DNA of 25,871 bases, taken from contig JBKJZO010000211.1 of NCBI GenBank assembly GCA_046715235.1, positions 1-25,871 on the forward strand. The letters run 5' to 3'. The notes under the pieces are model-generated. The model saw nothing but the letters and a program-made list of their open reading frames with translations, was not told the DNA's origin and did not search any database. Positions 15,618 through 22,166 of the stretch are shown piece by piece; within the stretch, counting starts at the first letter, position 1; every line of letters starts with the position of its first letter. Position numbers and translations under genes: made by a program. Origin of the DNA: JBKJZO01 sp046715235. GTDB taxonomy: Bacteria; Actinomycetota; Actinomycetes; BP-191.

Positions 15618-16756
15618 GTCACGGAGAGCAGCCCGGCATCTTCCAGGCTGTACCGTCCGCCCATGCCGCCACCGGTGTTCGATCCGTGCATGCGTATGAC
15701 GACGCCGTTTGCCTCGGGCACAGTGTCGACTTCGGGCAAGTTAATGACGAAGGTGAGAAAGCCGTTGGTGGCGTTCGACGTAAATGGCGTCGTGAGACTG
15801 CCGTACGTCGCGATCACCGTGCCGCCGAACACCACCTCGTAGAAGTAGGCCTGGTTCGGGTTGGTCGCGCTGATGTCCTTGAACGTATGCGTGAACTGCA
15901 CCTGAGTGATGGACGCGCCCGTCGGGACGTAGGCGGGGAACGTCAGGTCGATGTACCGCGCCGCCCTGAGTGAGGTTGGCCAGACGTTGGCCGACTGGTA
16001 AGCGACGCCATCGGCGCCCGCAAGCTCCCATGGCGCGGACACTGCTCCGCCCGACACATCGGTATAGGACGCCGGGTACATCACGAACGGCGCGTAGCCC
16101 GTGCCGCTCACGGTGGCTACATCGGTCCTCGTTCTCGACGTCGTGCCCGGGGCGCCCGGGGTCCACAGGTAGACCCGGATGCGAACCCCGTTGACGAGAT
16201 CGCTGTTGGTCAGCTCCGGCAACGTTGTCGTGAACCCCATCAACGTAGTGCTCGCGGAACCGATAGGCGCCGCTTGACTGCCGTGCGTCGCCAGGACAAC
16301 CGTTCCGGTGGCGCCGTCACGGACGTCGAAATAGTAGTTCGCTGTCGTGCCGCCGACGGTCGTCGCGAAGTTGAAGTTGAAAGCAGCACCGGTGACCGGA
16401 ATGCCGCCCGGCAACGCCGAGTTCATCCGGAACTCGAGGTATCTGCCAAGCGAGAAGGCGGTAAGCCACGCCGACCCGGTGGTCGTCGTACGGGCGGTCG
16501 GTGTGTCGGCGAAGGCCAGCGCACCCGACGTATCGACGGCCGAGGCGACGCCGCCGGATTGGTCGTGGATATCCCAAGCCGACGTGGTGCGGGCGCCGGT
16601 GAAGATGCGCTTCGTGCTCACGGTCGGACCCGCGCTCGATGCTGTACCGGCGAAGTTCGCGAAGGTCATGCCGCCGGCTGCCCCGAAGGCGACGGCTGCG
16701 GCGACGGCTACGGCAGTGGTCCGCACCGCCGCGCTCAGACCGACTCGGCGCGCCAT
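15602..16756 (-). CDS. Secreted SipW-substrate-like protein with duplicated beta-sandwich domain
   Basis: I do not recognise the family. The 384-residue product starts at the ATG at 16756, which overlaps the signal peptidase stop (TGATG), so translation is coupled. The frame is open further upstream, but only as antisense shadow. A signal peptide (RTTAVAVAAAVAFGAAGG) is followed by TFANFAG, like the TYANFTG of the TasA-like protein in the same operon. Two similar domains follow: one with RYLEFRMNSALPGG, FNFNF, YYFDV, and LPELTNSDLVNGVRIRVY (about residues 110-235), and one with RYIDLTFPAYVPTG, FTHTF, YFYEV, and LPEVDTVPEANGVVIRMH (about 285-370). Both are beta-rich and Thr/Gly-rich, like adhesin or fibre subunits. 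The gene ends inside the convergent fumC by 16 bases. A surface-fibre or matrix role is inferred from its neighbours. Confidence 0.8.
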   Translation of the reverse strand: MARRVGLSAAVRTTAVAVAAAVAFGAAGGMTFANFAGTASSAGPTVSTKRIFTGARTTSAWDIHDQSGGVASAVDTSGALAFADTPTARTTTTGSAWLTAFSLGRYLEFRMNSALPGGIPVTGAAFNFNFATTVGGTTANYYFDVRDGATGTVVLATHGSQAAPIGSASTTLMGFTTTLPELTNSDLVNGVRIRVYLWTPGAPGTTSRTRTDVATVSGTGYAPFVMYPASYTDVSGGAVSAPWELAGADGVAYQSANVWPTSLRAARYIDLTFPAYVPTGASITQVQFTHTFKDISATNPNQAYFYEVVFGGTVIATYGSLTTPFTSNATNGFLTFVINLPEVDTVPEANGVVIRMHGSNTGGGMGGRYSLEDAGLLSVTYSLT

Positions 16757-17508
16757 CACGCCGCTCCGACGAACGGGCGCTGCCCCGGGAGCACGGTTAC
16801 GCCAACCGATTGGCTGTGGAGAGGCACGTACGGCCGGGTCTGGTAGACGGTCTGTCCTGCCTCCTCGTCGAACTTGTCCCGCGGCTTTCCCCAGATGTGC
16901 AGGAGCCAGACGACCAGGAGCAGGAGCGGCGCGAGCACCGATCCGACTAGGCGGGCTGCGGGATGCCGGAGCGCGACGAGCGCATAGCCGAGCTTCGGAA
17001 CGACGGCACGTGTCCGCCATACCCGGGAGTCGTCCAGACGGGCCTGCGCGTCAGGAGTGTTGTTCTCGTCGCCCTGGGTGCGAATGACCGGCTTGTCCCC
17101 CGGTTCGACTATGGCGATCACACGGTGCGTCACCAGCGGGCGGCCGTCAGTCGGCAAGTGGTAGGTGACGATGTCCCCGGGCCGAAGATCACGCGCGGCG
17201 ACCGGGGTGACGACGACGACGTCGCCCGGCTGCATGAACGGCCGCATCGATCCCGACAGAACGGTCAGCGTGCGGTAGGCGCCGGTGACCGGGCCGATGG
17301 CGAGAAGTGCGATGAGGGCAGCGCCTGCGAACAAGACCGTGCGTACGGCGACAGTGGCTGCCGGCGGCACGGTCTTGGTCTGTTCCGGCAAGACCGTACG
17401 TGCTGCCGCGGAACGGGCGACACGCCTGATCTTGGTCGGGTCCGGCAAGACCGTACGCGCCGCCGCGGTAGCGGCGACGCGTACGGTCTCGTTCGACTCA
17501 GGCTTCAT
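16756..17508 (-). CDS. sipW: SipW-like signal peptidase I
   Basis: A 250-residue membrane protease of the SipW (archaeal/ER) type. The catalytic serine lies in LSGSMRPFMQPGDVVVV, and the general base is a His in LVTHRVIAI rather than the Lys of ordinary LepB. RTQGDENNTPD is the third conserved box. One membrane helix precedes the serine (VLFAGAALIALLAIGPVTGAY) and another lies near residue 195 (LVGSVLAPLLLLVVWLLHIWG); a Pro-rich tail follows. The N-terminal 58 residues are an extension made of three 19-residue repeats ending ARTVLP or VRTVLF. SipW enzymes process TasA-family matrix proteins in Bacillus; here the gene sits between a TasA-like gene (18 bases upstream) and a second substrate (overlapping stop/start). 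The ribosome site is AGGTAGGG. Confidence 0.92.
   Translation of the reverse strand: MKPESNETVRVAATAAARTVLPDPTKIRRVARSAAARTVLPEQTKTVPPAATVAVRTVLFAGAALIALLAIGPVTGAYRTLTVLSGSMRPFMQPGDVVVVTPVAARDLRPGDIVTYHLPTDGRPLVTHRVIAIVEPGDKPVIRTQGDENNTPDAQARLDDSRVWRTRAVVPKLGYALVALRHPAARLVGSVLAPLLLLVVWLLHIWGKPRDKFDEEAGQTVYQTRPYVPLHSQSVGVTVLPGQRPFVGAA
17332..17502 (-). repeat. Three tandem 57-base repeats in the sipW start
   Basis: The core CAAGACCGT recurs at 17332, 17389 and 17446, exactly 57 bases apart, followed by GTACG or a close variant. Each unit codes for 19 residues (for example VRVAATAAARTVLPDPT, RRVARSAAARTVLPEQT). The third copy runs into the membrane helix. The repeats are degenerate but in frame. 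Confidence 0.8.
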
Positions 17509-17526
17509 GGCCCTACCTGCTAGGAA

Positions 17527-18156
17527 TTACTTCGCTTCCCCGACGCGCTGGGTGCCGGTGAAGGTGTGGCTGATCGTGGCGTCGAGGTCCTGGAAGGTGT
17601 CGCCGGCACTGCCCGGCAGGGAGATCTTGACGCGCAGCTTGTTGCTGTCGCCCGCCGCGAGCGACAAGCCGCCAAGCGGCCGATCCAGACCCGTGACCCG
17701 TGAAGACGCGAGCACGGTAGTGGTGACACCTGGGCAGGTGTAGGTGAAGCCCGCTCCGACAGGGGTCTCGTTCCACGCCACCGGGCACCGCTCGATAAGG
17801 ATCTGCAGACCGTTGGACGCATCGGTCGACAGGACCGTTGGCGCCGGAAGGTTGTTGTCAGTCGTCGTGAGCGAAACTGCCGTCATCGCAACGTCGCCGG
17901 AGATGTTCAGGTCGACCGCACGCTCCATCCAGTCGTTCGGCGCCATAGCCACGGCGGAGACATCCAAGCGGTTAGCCGACGTCCCGGTCGCGCCCAGCGT
18001 GATCTGCATGGTGCCGGTCGACACCTGCTGCGACGCGGACGTCGAGCCGGTGAAGTTGGCGTAGGTGCCGACGCCGGCAAGCCCCGCAGCTGCCGCGAGA
18101 GCGGTGACGGAAAGCAGGACCTTTTGGGTCGTCTTACGGGAGCCGTTGTCGCGCAT
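17527..18156 (-). CDS. TasA/CalY-like secreted protein
   Basis: The 209-residue product starts at the ATG at 18156 (AAGGGA seven bases upstream); the open frame goes on to 18303 but without a better start. The signal peptide (KVLLSVTALAAAAGLAGVG) is followed by TYANFTGSTSASQQVSTGTMQITLG, the pattern seen in SipW-processed TasA/camelysin-like proteins. The rest is a beta-sandwich with LDVSAVAMAPNDWMERAVDLNISGD, an NGLQILIERC segment and GDSNKLRVKISLPGSAGDTFQDL. Two cysteines (in ERCP and YTCPG) could form a disulphide. It is the first gene of a three-gene operon with the signal peptidase and a second substrate. TasA proteins form matrix fibres in Bacillus; fibre formation here is inferred. Confidence 0.85.
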   Translation of the reverse strand: MRDNGSRKTTQKVLLSVTALAAAAGLAGVGTYANFTGSTSASQQVSTGTMQITLGATGTSANRLDVSAVAMAPNDWMERAVDLNISGDVAMTAVSLTTTDNNLPAPTVLSTDASNGLQILIERCPVAWNETPVGAGFTYTCPGVTTTVLASSRVTGLDRPLGGLSLAAGDSNKLRVKISLPGSAGDTFQDLDATISHTFTGTQRVGEAK

Positions 18157-18198
18157 TGGGTTTTCCCTTCGGTTGCGTCTGAGCGCTTCTTCGGCACC

Positions 18199-18216
18199 CG
18201 AAAGAGTGAACTTTCG
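18199..18216. promoter_or_regulatory. Inverted repeat upstream of the TasA-like operon
   Basis: CGAAAG-AGTGAA-CTTTCG is a perfect 6-base inverted repeat, 43 bases before the TasA-like start, in an unusually AT-rich patch. A second overlapping pair, GAACTT (18209-18214) and AAGTTC (18228-18233), lies beside it. The 276-base divergent gap 18157-18432 must carry the promoters of both surface genes; this may be the regulator site. Confidence 0.35.
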
Positions 18217-18432
18217 AAACTTTTTGCAAGTTCGGCGGAATGGACGAGCGAAGTCGGGTATGGCCTGCGCCGGATGGACGCCGGAGCGCAGCACCCGGAG
18301 CAACGCGCCTCAAGACAACCCCATCGGGTGATTCGGGGCGCGAGAGCCCACCTCACCTGCAAGGGTGACCCCGCCGTGCGCGCACCGGTCGATGCTCTAG
18401 GTGTTATCCAAAGGTCAGGGGCGGAGGTCGCA

Positions 18433-19011
18433 GTGCAGCTACTTCGCGTGCGGCGCCGTGCTCCCAACCTGCTCCGTGCCCCCAACCTGCTCCGGGCCGC
18501 CATCAGCGCCGTCGCCATCGCCCTTGTGGCCATAGTCGTCTCGGGCGGGATGTCCGCCGCGTCCGCAGGCATTTCCATGGAAGAGCCGGAACCTGTCGCG
18601 CTGGAGGTCAACGCGGCGCTCGACGCGGCGGGCATCATGCCCGGAGTCACTGTCGAACGAGTCGTGACGCTGCGCGAGCGCCCTGACCGGATCTTCAGCG
18701 CGGTAGAGCTGTCAGTACGGGCTGATGTGAGCAGTCCGCTCGACCAGGACCGAACGAACGGGCTCCAACTCGCTGCAGACAGCTGCGACCGCCCGTGGCG
18801 CCGGATGGAGGACCGATACGTCTGCGCCGGGACTGCCGTCGAGGTCATGGCGCAACGGCCTGTCGTCGGCACCGCGACCTTGCGCGGCCTGCACCTGTTC
18901 AACGGCACCCAGGTCGACTACCTCCGCCTGCGGCTCTCGCTCCCGGCGCAGGCCGGCAACCAGATCATGGGGCAGACCAGCTCGCTCAGCTACCGGGTCG
19001 CCTCGCGATAG
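18433..19011 (+). CDS. Divergent TasA-like paralogue, secreted
   Basis: The GTG at 18433 with CGGAGG six bases upstream gives a 192-residue protein; the open frame begins earlier but overlaps the divergent operon's leader and lacks a ribosome site there. A long charged n-region (MQLLRVRRRAPNLLRAPNLLRA) contains a duplicated RAPNLL, then a hydrophobic core (ISAVAIALVAIVVSG) and MSAASA as a likely cleavage site. The mature part resembles the TasA-like protein across the gap: TNGLQLAADSCDRPW versus SNGLQILIERCPVAW, YVCAG versus YTCPG, and VDYLRLRLSLPAQAGNQIM versus NKLRVKISLPGSAGDTFQ. The ANFxG motif is missing, so it may use ordinary signal peptidase. Function is unknown; a minor or capping subunit is one possibility. 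Confidence 0.75.
   Translation: MQLLRVRRRAPNLLRAPNLLRAAISAVAIALVAIVVSGGMSAASAGISMEEPEPVALEVNAALDAAGIMPGVTVERVVTLRERPDRIFSAVELSVRADVSSPLDQDRTNGLQLAADSCDRPWRRMEDRYVCAGTAVEVMAQRPVVGTATLRGLHLFNGTQVDYLRLRLSLPAQAGNQIMGQTSSLSYRVASR
18458..18493 (+). repeat. 18-base tandem duplication in the signal peptide
   Basis: GTGCTCCCAACCTGCTCC at 18458-18475 is followed directly by GTGCCCCCAACCTGCTCC at 18476-18493, differing at one base. It encodes RAPNLL twice in the basic n-region of the signal peptide. Confidence 0.85.
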
Positions 19012-19053
19012 TCCGGCGTTTGCCGGTTCGCCCGGGTCGGGTAGAGGACCGGC

Positions 19054-19878
19054 ATGACCGCGGCACACATCGAGCACGAAGGCCGGCAACTCGCTCGCGA
19101 CAACCGCGGCTGGGTTCAGGTGGCGGCGCGTATGGGGTACGGCGCGCGAGGTGTCCTCTATCTGGTCATGGGCGTGCTCGCCCTGCAGCTTGCCACCCGG
19201 CGCCGGCAGGGCGAGGCCGACAAGATGGGAGCGCTCCAGGAGATCGGGAGCAAACCGTTCGGCAAGGCGCTGCTGCTCCTACTGGCCATCTCGTTCCTGG
19301 GGTACGCCGCGTGGCACCTTCTGGAGTCGCTGCTGAACTTCGAGCGTCAGGGTGCGGGCGGAAGGCTCTTCCGCGTTTTGCGGGCCACGCTCTACCTGTC
19401 CTTGAGCTGGGCGACGGTGCAACTCGCGATCGCTTCGAAGTCCGGCAGCGAGGACGAAAAGTCCAAGGACTTCACGGCGAAGGTGCTCTCGTGGCCTGCT
19501 GGGGCCGCGCTCGTCGTTGCCGTGGGCCTCATTTGGCTGGCCCTCGCGGTGCACAGCGGCAGGCAGGCCACCGGAGACCGCTACAAGGAGCACCTCAACC
19601 GCGCCAAGATGTCCGCGCGCGAGGAAGAGGTCATCGGTGTCATCGCGCGAGCCGGCCTGTTCTCCCGCGCGATCGTTTTCGCCACCGTGGCCGTGTTCTT
19701 CTTCCAAGCGGCTCTGACCAACGACGCCGACAAGGCGACCGGGATCGACGACGCACTGCGCCGGGTTGCGACCGCGCCGTACGGGCGCATCATCCTCGCC
19801 GGCCTGGCGGCCGGACTGATCGCGTTCGGCATCTGGTCGTTCGCCGAGGCGCGCTACCGCCGCGTCATGGACCAATAG
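19054..19878 (+). CDS. DUF1206 family membrane protein
   Basis: A 274-residue integral membrane protein of the DUF1206 family. It holds three copies of a two-helix unit, each beginning with an aromatic and small-residue pattern: ARMGYGARGVLYLVMGVLALQLA (residues about 24-46), LFRVLRATLYLSLSWATVQLA (about 105-125) and IARAGLFSRAIVFATVAVFFFQAAL (about 195-225). Between them are GKALLLLLAISFLGYAAWHLLES and a matching YGRIILAGLAAGLIAFGIWSFAEARYRR at the end. Six helices in total. The family is common in actinomycetes and has no known function. The ATG at 19054 follows GGTAGAGGACCGGC. It ends 27 bases from the convergent phoH2 stop. Confidence 0.88.
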   Translation: MTAAHIEHEGRQLARDNRGWVQVAARMGYGARGVLYLVMGVLALQLATRRRQGEADKMGALQEIGSKPFGKALLLLLAISFLGYAAWHLLESLLNFERQGAGGRLFRVLRATLYLSLSWATVQLAIASKSGSEDEKSKDFTAKVLSWPAGAALVVAVGLIWLALAVHSGRQATGDRYKEHLNRAKMSAREEEVIGVIARAGLFSRAIVFATVAVFFFQAALTNDADKATGIDDALRRVATAPYGRIILAGLAAGLIAFGIWSFAEARYRRVMDQ

Positions 19879-19884
19879 AGCAGT

Positions 19885-19896
19885 CGCCGTACGGCG
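19885..19896. terminator. Palindrome between convergent DUF1206 and phoH2 genes
   Basis: CGCCGTACGGCG is a perfect 12-base palindrome in the 27-base gap between two converging genes. It has no loop or T-run, so a terminator role is weakly supported. The same GCCGTACG core is frequent throughout the window. Confidence 0.25.
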
Positions 19897-19905
19897 TCGG
19901 GATCG

Positions 19906-21216
19906 CTAGAGGGGAACGTCCTCGAGCATCTCGGTGACCAAAGCCGCGATCGCGGAGCGCTCGCTGCGGGTCAGCGTGACGTGGGCGAAGAGCGGATGTC
20001 CCTTGAGAGCCTCGATGACAGCCGCTACGCCGTCGTGCCGTCCGACGCGCAGGTTGTCGCGCTGCGCGACGTCGTGCGTCAGGACGACGCGGGAGCCGGA
20101 TCCCAGCCGCGACAGCACGGTGAGCAATACGCCGCGTTCGAGCGACTGCGCCTCGTCGACGATGACGAAAGCGTCGTGCAGGGACCGGCCGCGGATGTGC
20201 GTCAGCGGCAGCACTTCGAGCATGCCGCGGTCGACGACCTCGTCGACCACCTCCGGGGCGACGAGCGCGCCGAGCGTGTCGAAGACCGCCTGCGCCCAGG
20301 GGGACATCTTTTCCCCCTCACCGCCGGGCAGGTAGCCGAGGTCCTGACCGCCGACTGCGAACAGCGGCCGGAACACGACGACCTTCTTGTGCAGGCGGCG
20401 TTCGAGCACGCTCTCGAGTCCCGCACACAGAGCGAGGGCGCTCTTGCCGGTGCCGGCGCGGCCGCCGAGGGAGACGATGCCGACCTCGGGGTCGAGCAGC
20501 AGGTCGAGCGCGATGCGTTGCTCGGCACTGCGGCCGTGTAGCCCGAACGCGTCGAGGTCACCCCTGACCAACCTGACCCGCTTGTCCGCGGTGACTCGGC
20601 CGAGAGCACTCGACCGGCCACTGAGCAGCACGACGCCGGTGTGACACGGCAGCTCCCGCGCGGCTTCGATGTCAGCGAGCTCGCCGCCGTACAGGATGTC
20701 GAGGTCTTCCTTGGTGACCTCGAGCTCGGCCATGCCGGTCCAGCCGGCGTCGACCGCGAGTTCGGCGCGGTACTCGTCGGCCTGCAGCCCGACGCTCGCG
20801 GCCTTGACCCGCAGCGGCAGGTCCTTGGAGATGAGAGTGACGTCGTCGCCTTCGGCGGCGAGATTGAGGGCGACGGCGAGGATGCGGTGGTCGTTGGCCT
20901 CGTTGCGAAATCCCAGGGGTAGCACAGCCGCATCGCTGTGGTTGAGCTCGACCTCAAGGGTGCCGCCGGCCTCGTTGACCGTGATCGGTACGTCGAGCCG
21001 CCCGTGACTGATGCGAAGGTCGTCGAGGATGCGCAGGGCAGCCCGGGCGAAGTACCCGAGCTCAGGATGGTGACGTTTGGCCTCCAACTCGCTCACGACA
21101 ACGAGCGGCAACACCACGCGGTGCTCGGCGAACCGCAGTAATGCGGCCGGGTCCGAGAGCAAGACCGAGGTGTCGACGACGTAGCAGCGTTGCGAAGGTT
21201 GGGTGTTGTCCGCCAC
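19906..21216 (-). CDS. phoH2: PhoH2: PIN-domain ribonuclease fused to PhoH ATPase
   Basis: The GTG at 21216 has AAGGA upstream and gives 436 residues, the usual length; ATGs at 21249 and 21252 are open but would add a tail and lack a good ribosome site. Residues 10-150 form a PIN nuclease domain with acidic residues in VVDTSVLL (D15), VVSELEAKR (E43) and NDHRILAVAL (D109). Residues about 225-436 form the PhoH ATPase: Walker A GRAGTGKS (252-259), Walker B FVIVDEAQSLE (350-360) and a GSRVVLTHDVAQRDN sensor. PhoH2 of Mycobacterium unwinds and cuts RNA. In Mycobacterium the gene is preceded by a small antitoxin-like phoAT; no clear equivalent is seen here. The gene is convergent with the DUF1206 gene. 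Confidence 0.95.
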   Translation of the reverse strand: MADNTQPSQRCYVVDTSVLLSDPAALLRFAEHRVVLPLVVVSELEAKRHHPELGYFARAALRILDDLRISHGRLDVPITVNEAGGTLEVELNHSDAAVLPLGFRNEANDHRILAVALNLAAEGDDVTLISKDLPLRVKAASVGLQADEYRAELAVDAGWTGMAELEVTKEDLDILYGGELADIEAARELPCHTGVVLLSGRSSALGRVTADKRVRLVRGDLDAFGLHGRSAEQRIALDLLLDPEVGIVSLGGRAGTGKSALALCAGLESVLERRLHKKVVVFRPLFAVGGQDLGYLPGGEGEKMSPWAQAVFDTLGALVAPEVVDEVVDRGMLEVLPLTHIRGRSLHDAFVIVDEAQSLERGVLLTVLSRLGSGSRVVLTHDVAQRDNLRVGRHDGVAAVIEALKGHPLFAHVTLTRSERSAIAALVTEMLEDVPL

Positions 21217-21480
21217 GGGAGTTCCTTCGGGCGCGCGCCACACCCGCATCATTTGCAGGGTTTCCGGAGCCGGCCCGTATGGGGCCGGTGCCGGCCCCTT
21301 CGACGCTCTGCGCGATACGCAACGTCCCGGGCCTCCCGAGGGCGTACCGGCCGGTATGCCGGACCGCCACGTTTGACGGTACGTCCGGTCAGTCGCTCCC
21401 CGGGCGGCGACACGCCCGATGTCGTGGACCGTTCACCCAGGTGTCACTGTTTCGGCAGCCTCTGGGCGAGAGCAGATCGC
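21217..21480. other. Gap between phoH2 and the surface-protein gene
   Basis: The 264 bases between two minus-strand genes hold no convincing gene. Several GC-rich stems are present, such as GCCGGCCC near 21270 with GGGGCCGG at 21280, and GTACCGGCCGGTAT near 21346. One may end transcription of the surface-protein gene and another lie in the phoH2 leader, but none is distinctive. Confidence 0.4.
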
Positions 21481-22101
21481 CTAGAACGCCAAAAGCAACC
21501 ACAGTCCGGCGACAAAGCCAGCAATCAGGGGCCACCGCATATACCGGCTGAAATCGGCCAAGGCTCCGGCCGTCTTCGCCGCAAGCGAAGTTGCCTCGGA
21601 CGGGACGCCGATGTCGGTCAAGATTTCACTCACGACTGGCGGGGCGACGTACCAGCCCCCCATGGTGGTGCCGCTGTACGAGGGCTGGCCATGCGGTGTG
21701 AAGAACACCGGTGCGGCACCTGGTTTCACGTAGACATCCTGGACGATGACGTCGTCGGCCTCGGTCACCTCACCAAGGCCCGGGATCGTCCAGCTCAAGC
21801 GGTACGCGGTGCCCAGGTCTCCGGGCGGCCGCGTCTGCGAAGGCCGTGAGACGCCCTCCGCACCTGCGAGCTGTTGCCACATCCCACTGCCATCGACGAG
21901 ACGACCGAGCAGACGCTGCCGGGGCTCAGAATCTGGGCCATGCAGGTCGTAGCGGATGGTGAGCGGCGCGGCGAGTCCAGGTCCGCTGATGCTCACGCCG
22001 ACCGGGCCCTTCGCCACAGCCGGTCCGGCAGTCAGGACGACCATCAGGGCGGCTGTCGCACAGGCCGCAGAGGCTTTGATTGTGCTTCGCGAAGGCTTCA
22101 T
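21481..22101 (-). CDS. Membrane-anchored extracellular protein of unknown function
   Basis: Not recognised. The 206-residue product starts at the ATG at 22101 with AAGGAG six bases upstream. Residues 1-30 are a signal peptide (IKASAACATAALMVVLTAGPAVA). The middle is an extracellular beta-rich domain beginning GPVGVSISGPGLAAPLTIRYDL, with LVDGSGMWQQLAG and LGTAYRLSWTIPG, followed by VIVQDVYVKPGAAPVFFTPHGQPSY. This pattern, a secreted domain that opens with a GPVSVTISGPGL-like strand, occurs in actinobacterial proteins that end in one helix. The last 17 residues (WPLIAGFVAGLWLLLAF) are such a helix and should anchor the protein with its domain outside. It is transcribed towards phoH2, with a 264-base gap, so a shared operon is doubtful. 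Confidence 0.75.
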   Translation of the reverse strand: MKPSRSTIKASAACATAALMVVLTAGPAVAKGPVGVSISGPGLAAPLTIRYDLHGPDSEPRQRLLGRLVDGSGMWQQLAGAEGVSRPSQTRPPGDLGTAYRLSWTIPGLGEVTEADDVIVQDVYVKPGAAPVFFTPHGQPSYSGTTMGGWYVAPPVVSEILTDIGVPSEATSLAAKTAGALADFSRYMRWPLIAGFVAGLWLLLAF

Positions 22102-22166
22102 GAGTGCTCCTTCTCATTCGCACTCACTACACCGGTAGCGCGGTTTCGGTTCCGATCGCGTCCGCG

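Noticed and set aside
17332..17502. CRISPR-like regular repeats
   Set aside because: The 57-base spacing is an in-frame coding repeat without unique spacers; no cas gene is near.
17907..18908. 333-residue minus-strand frame
   Set aside because: Low-complexity shadow across the divergent TasA-type genes, Ser/Arg-rich.
18795..19937. 380-residue plus-strand frame
   Set aside because: It runs across the TasA paralogue and the DUF1206 gene in another frame; Arg-rich and without domain.
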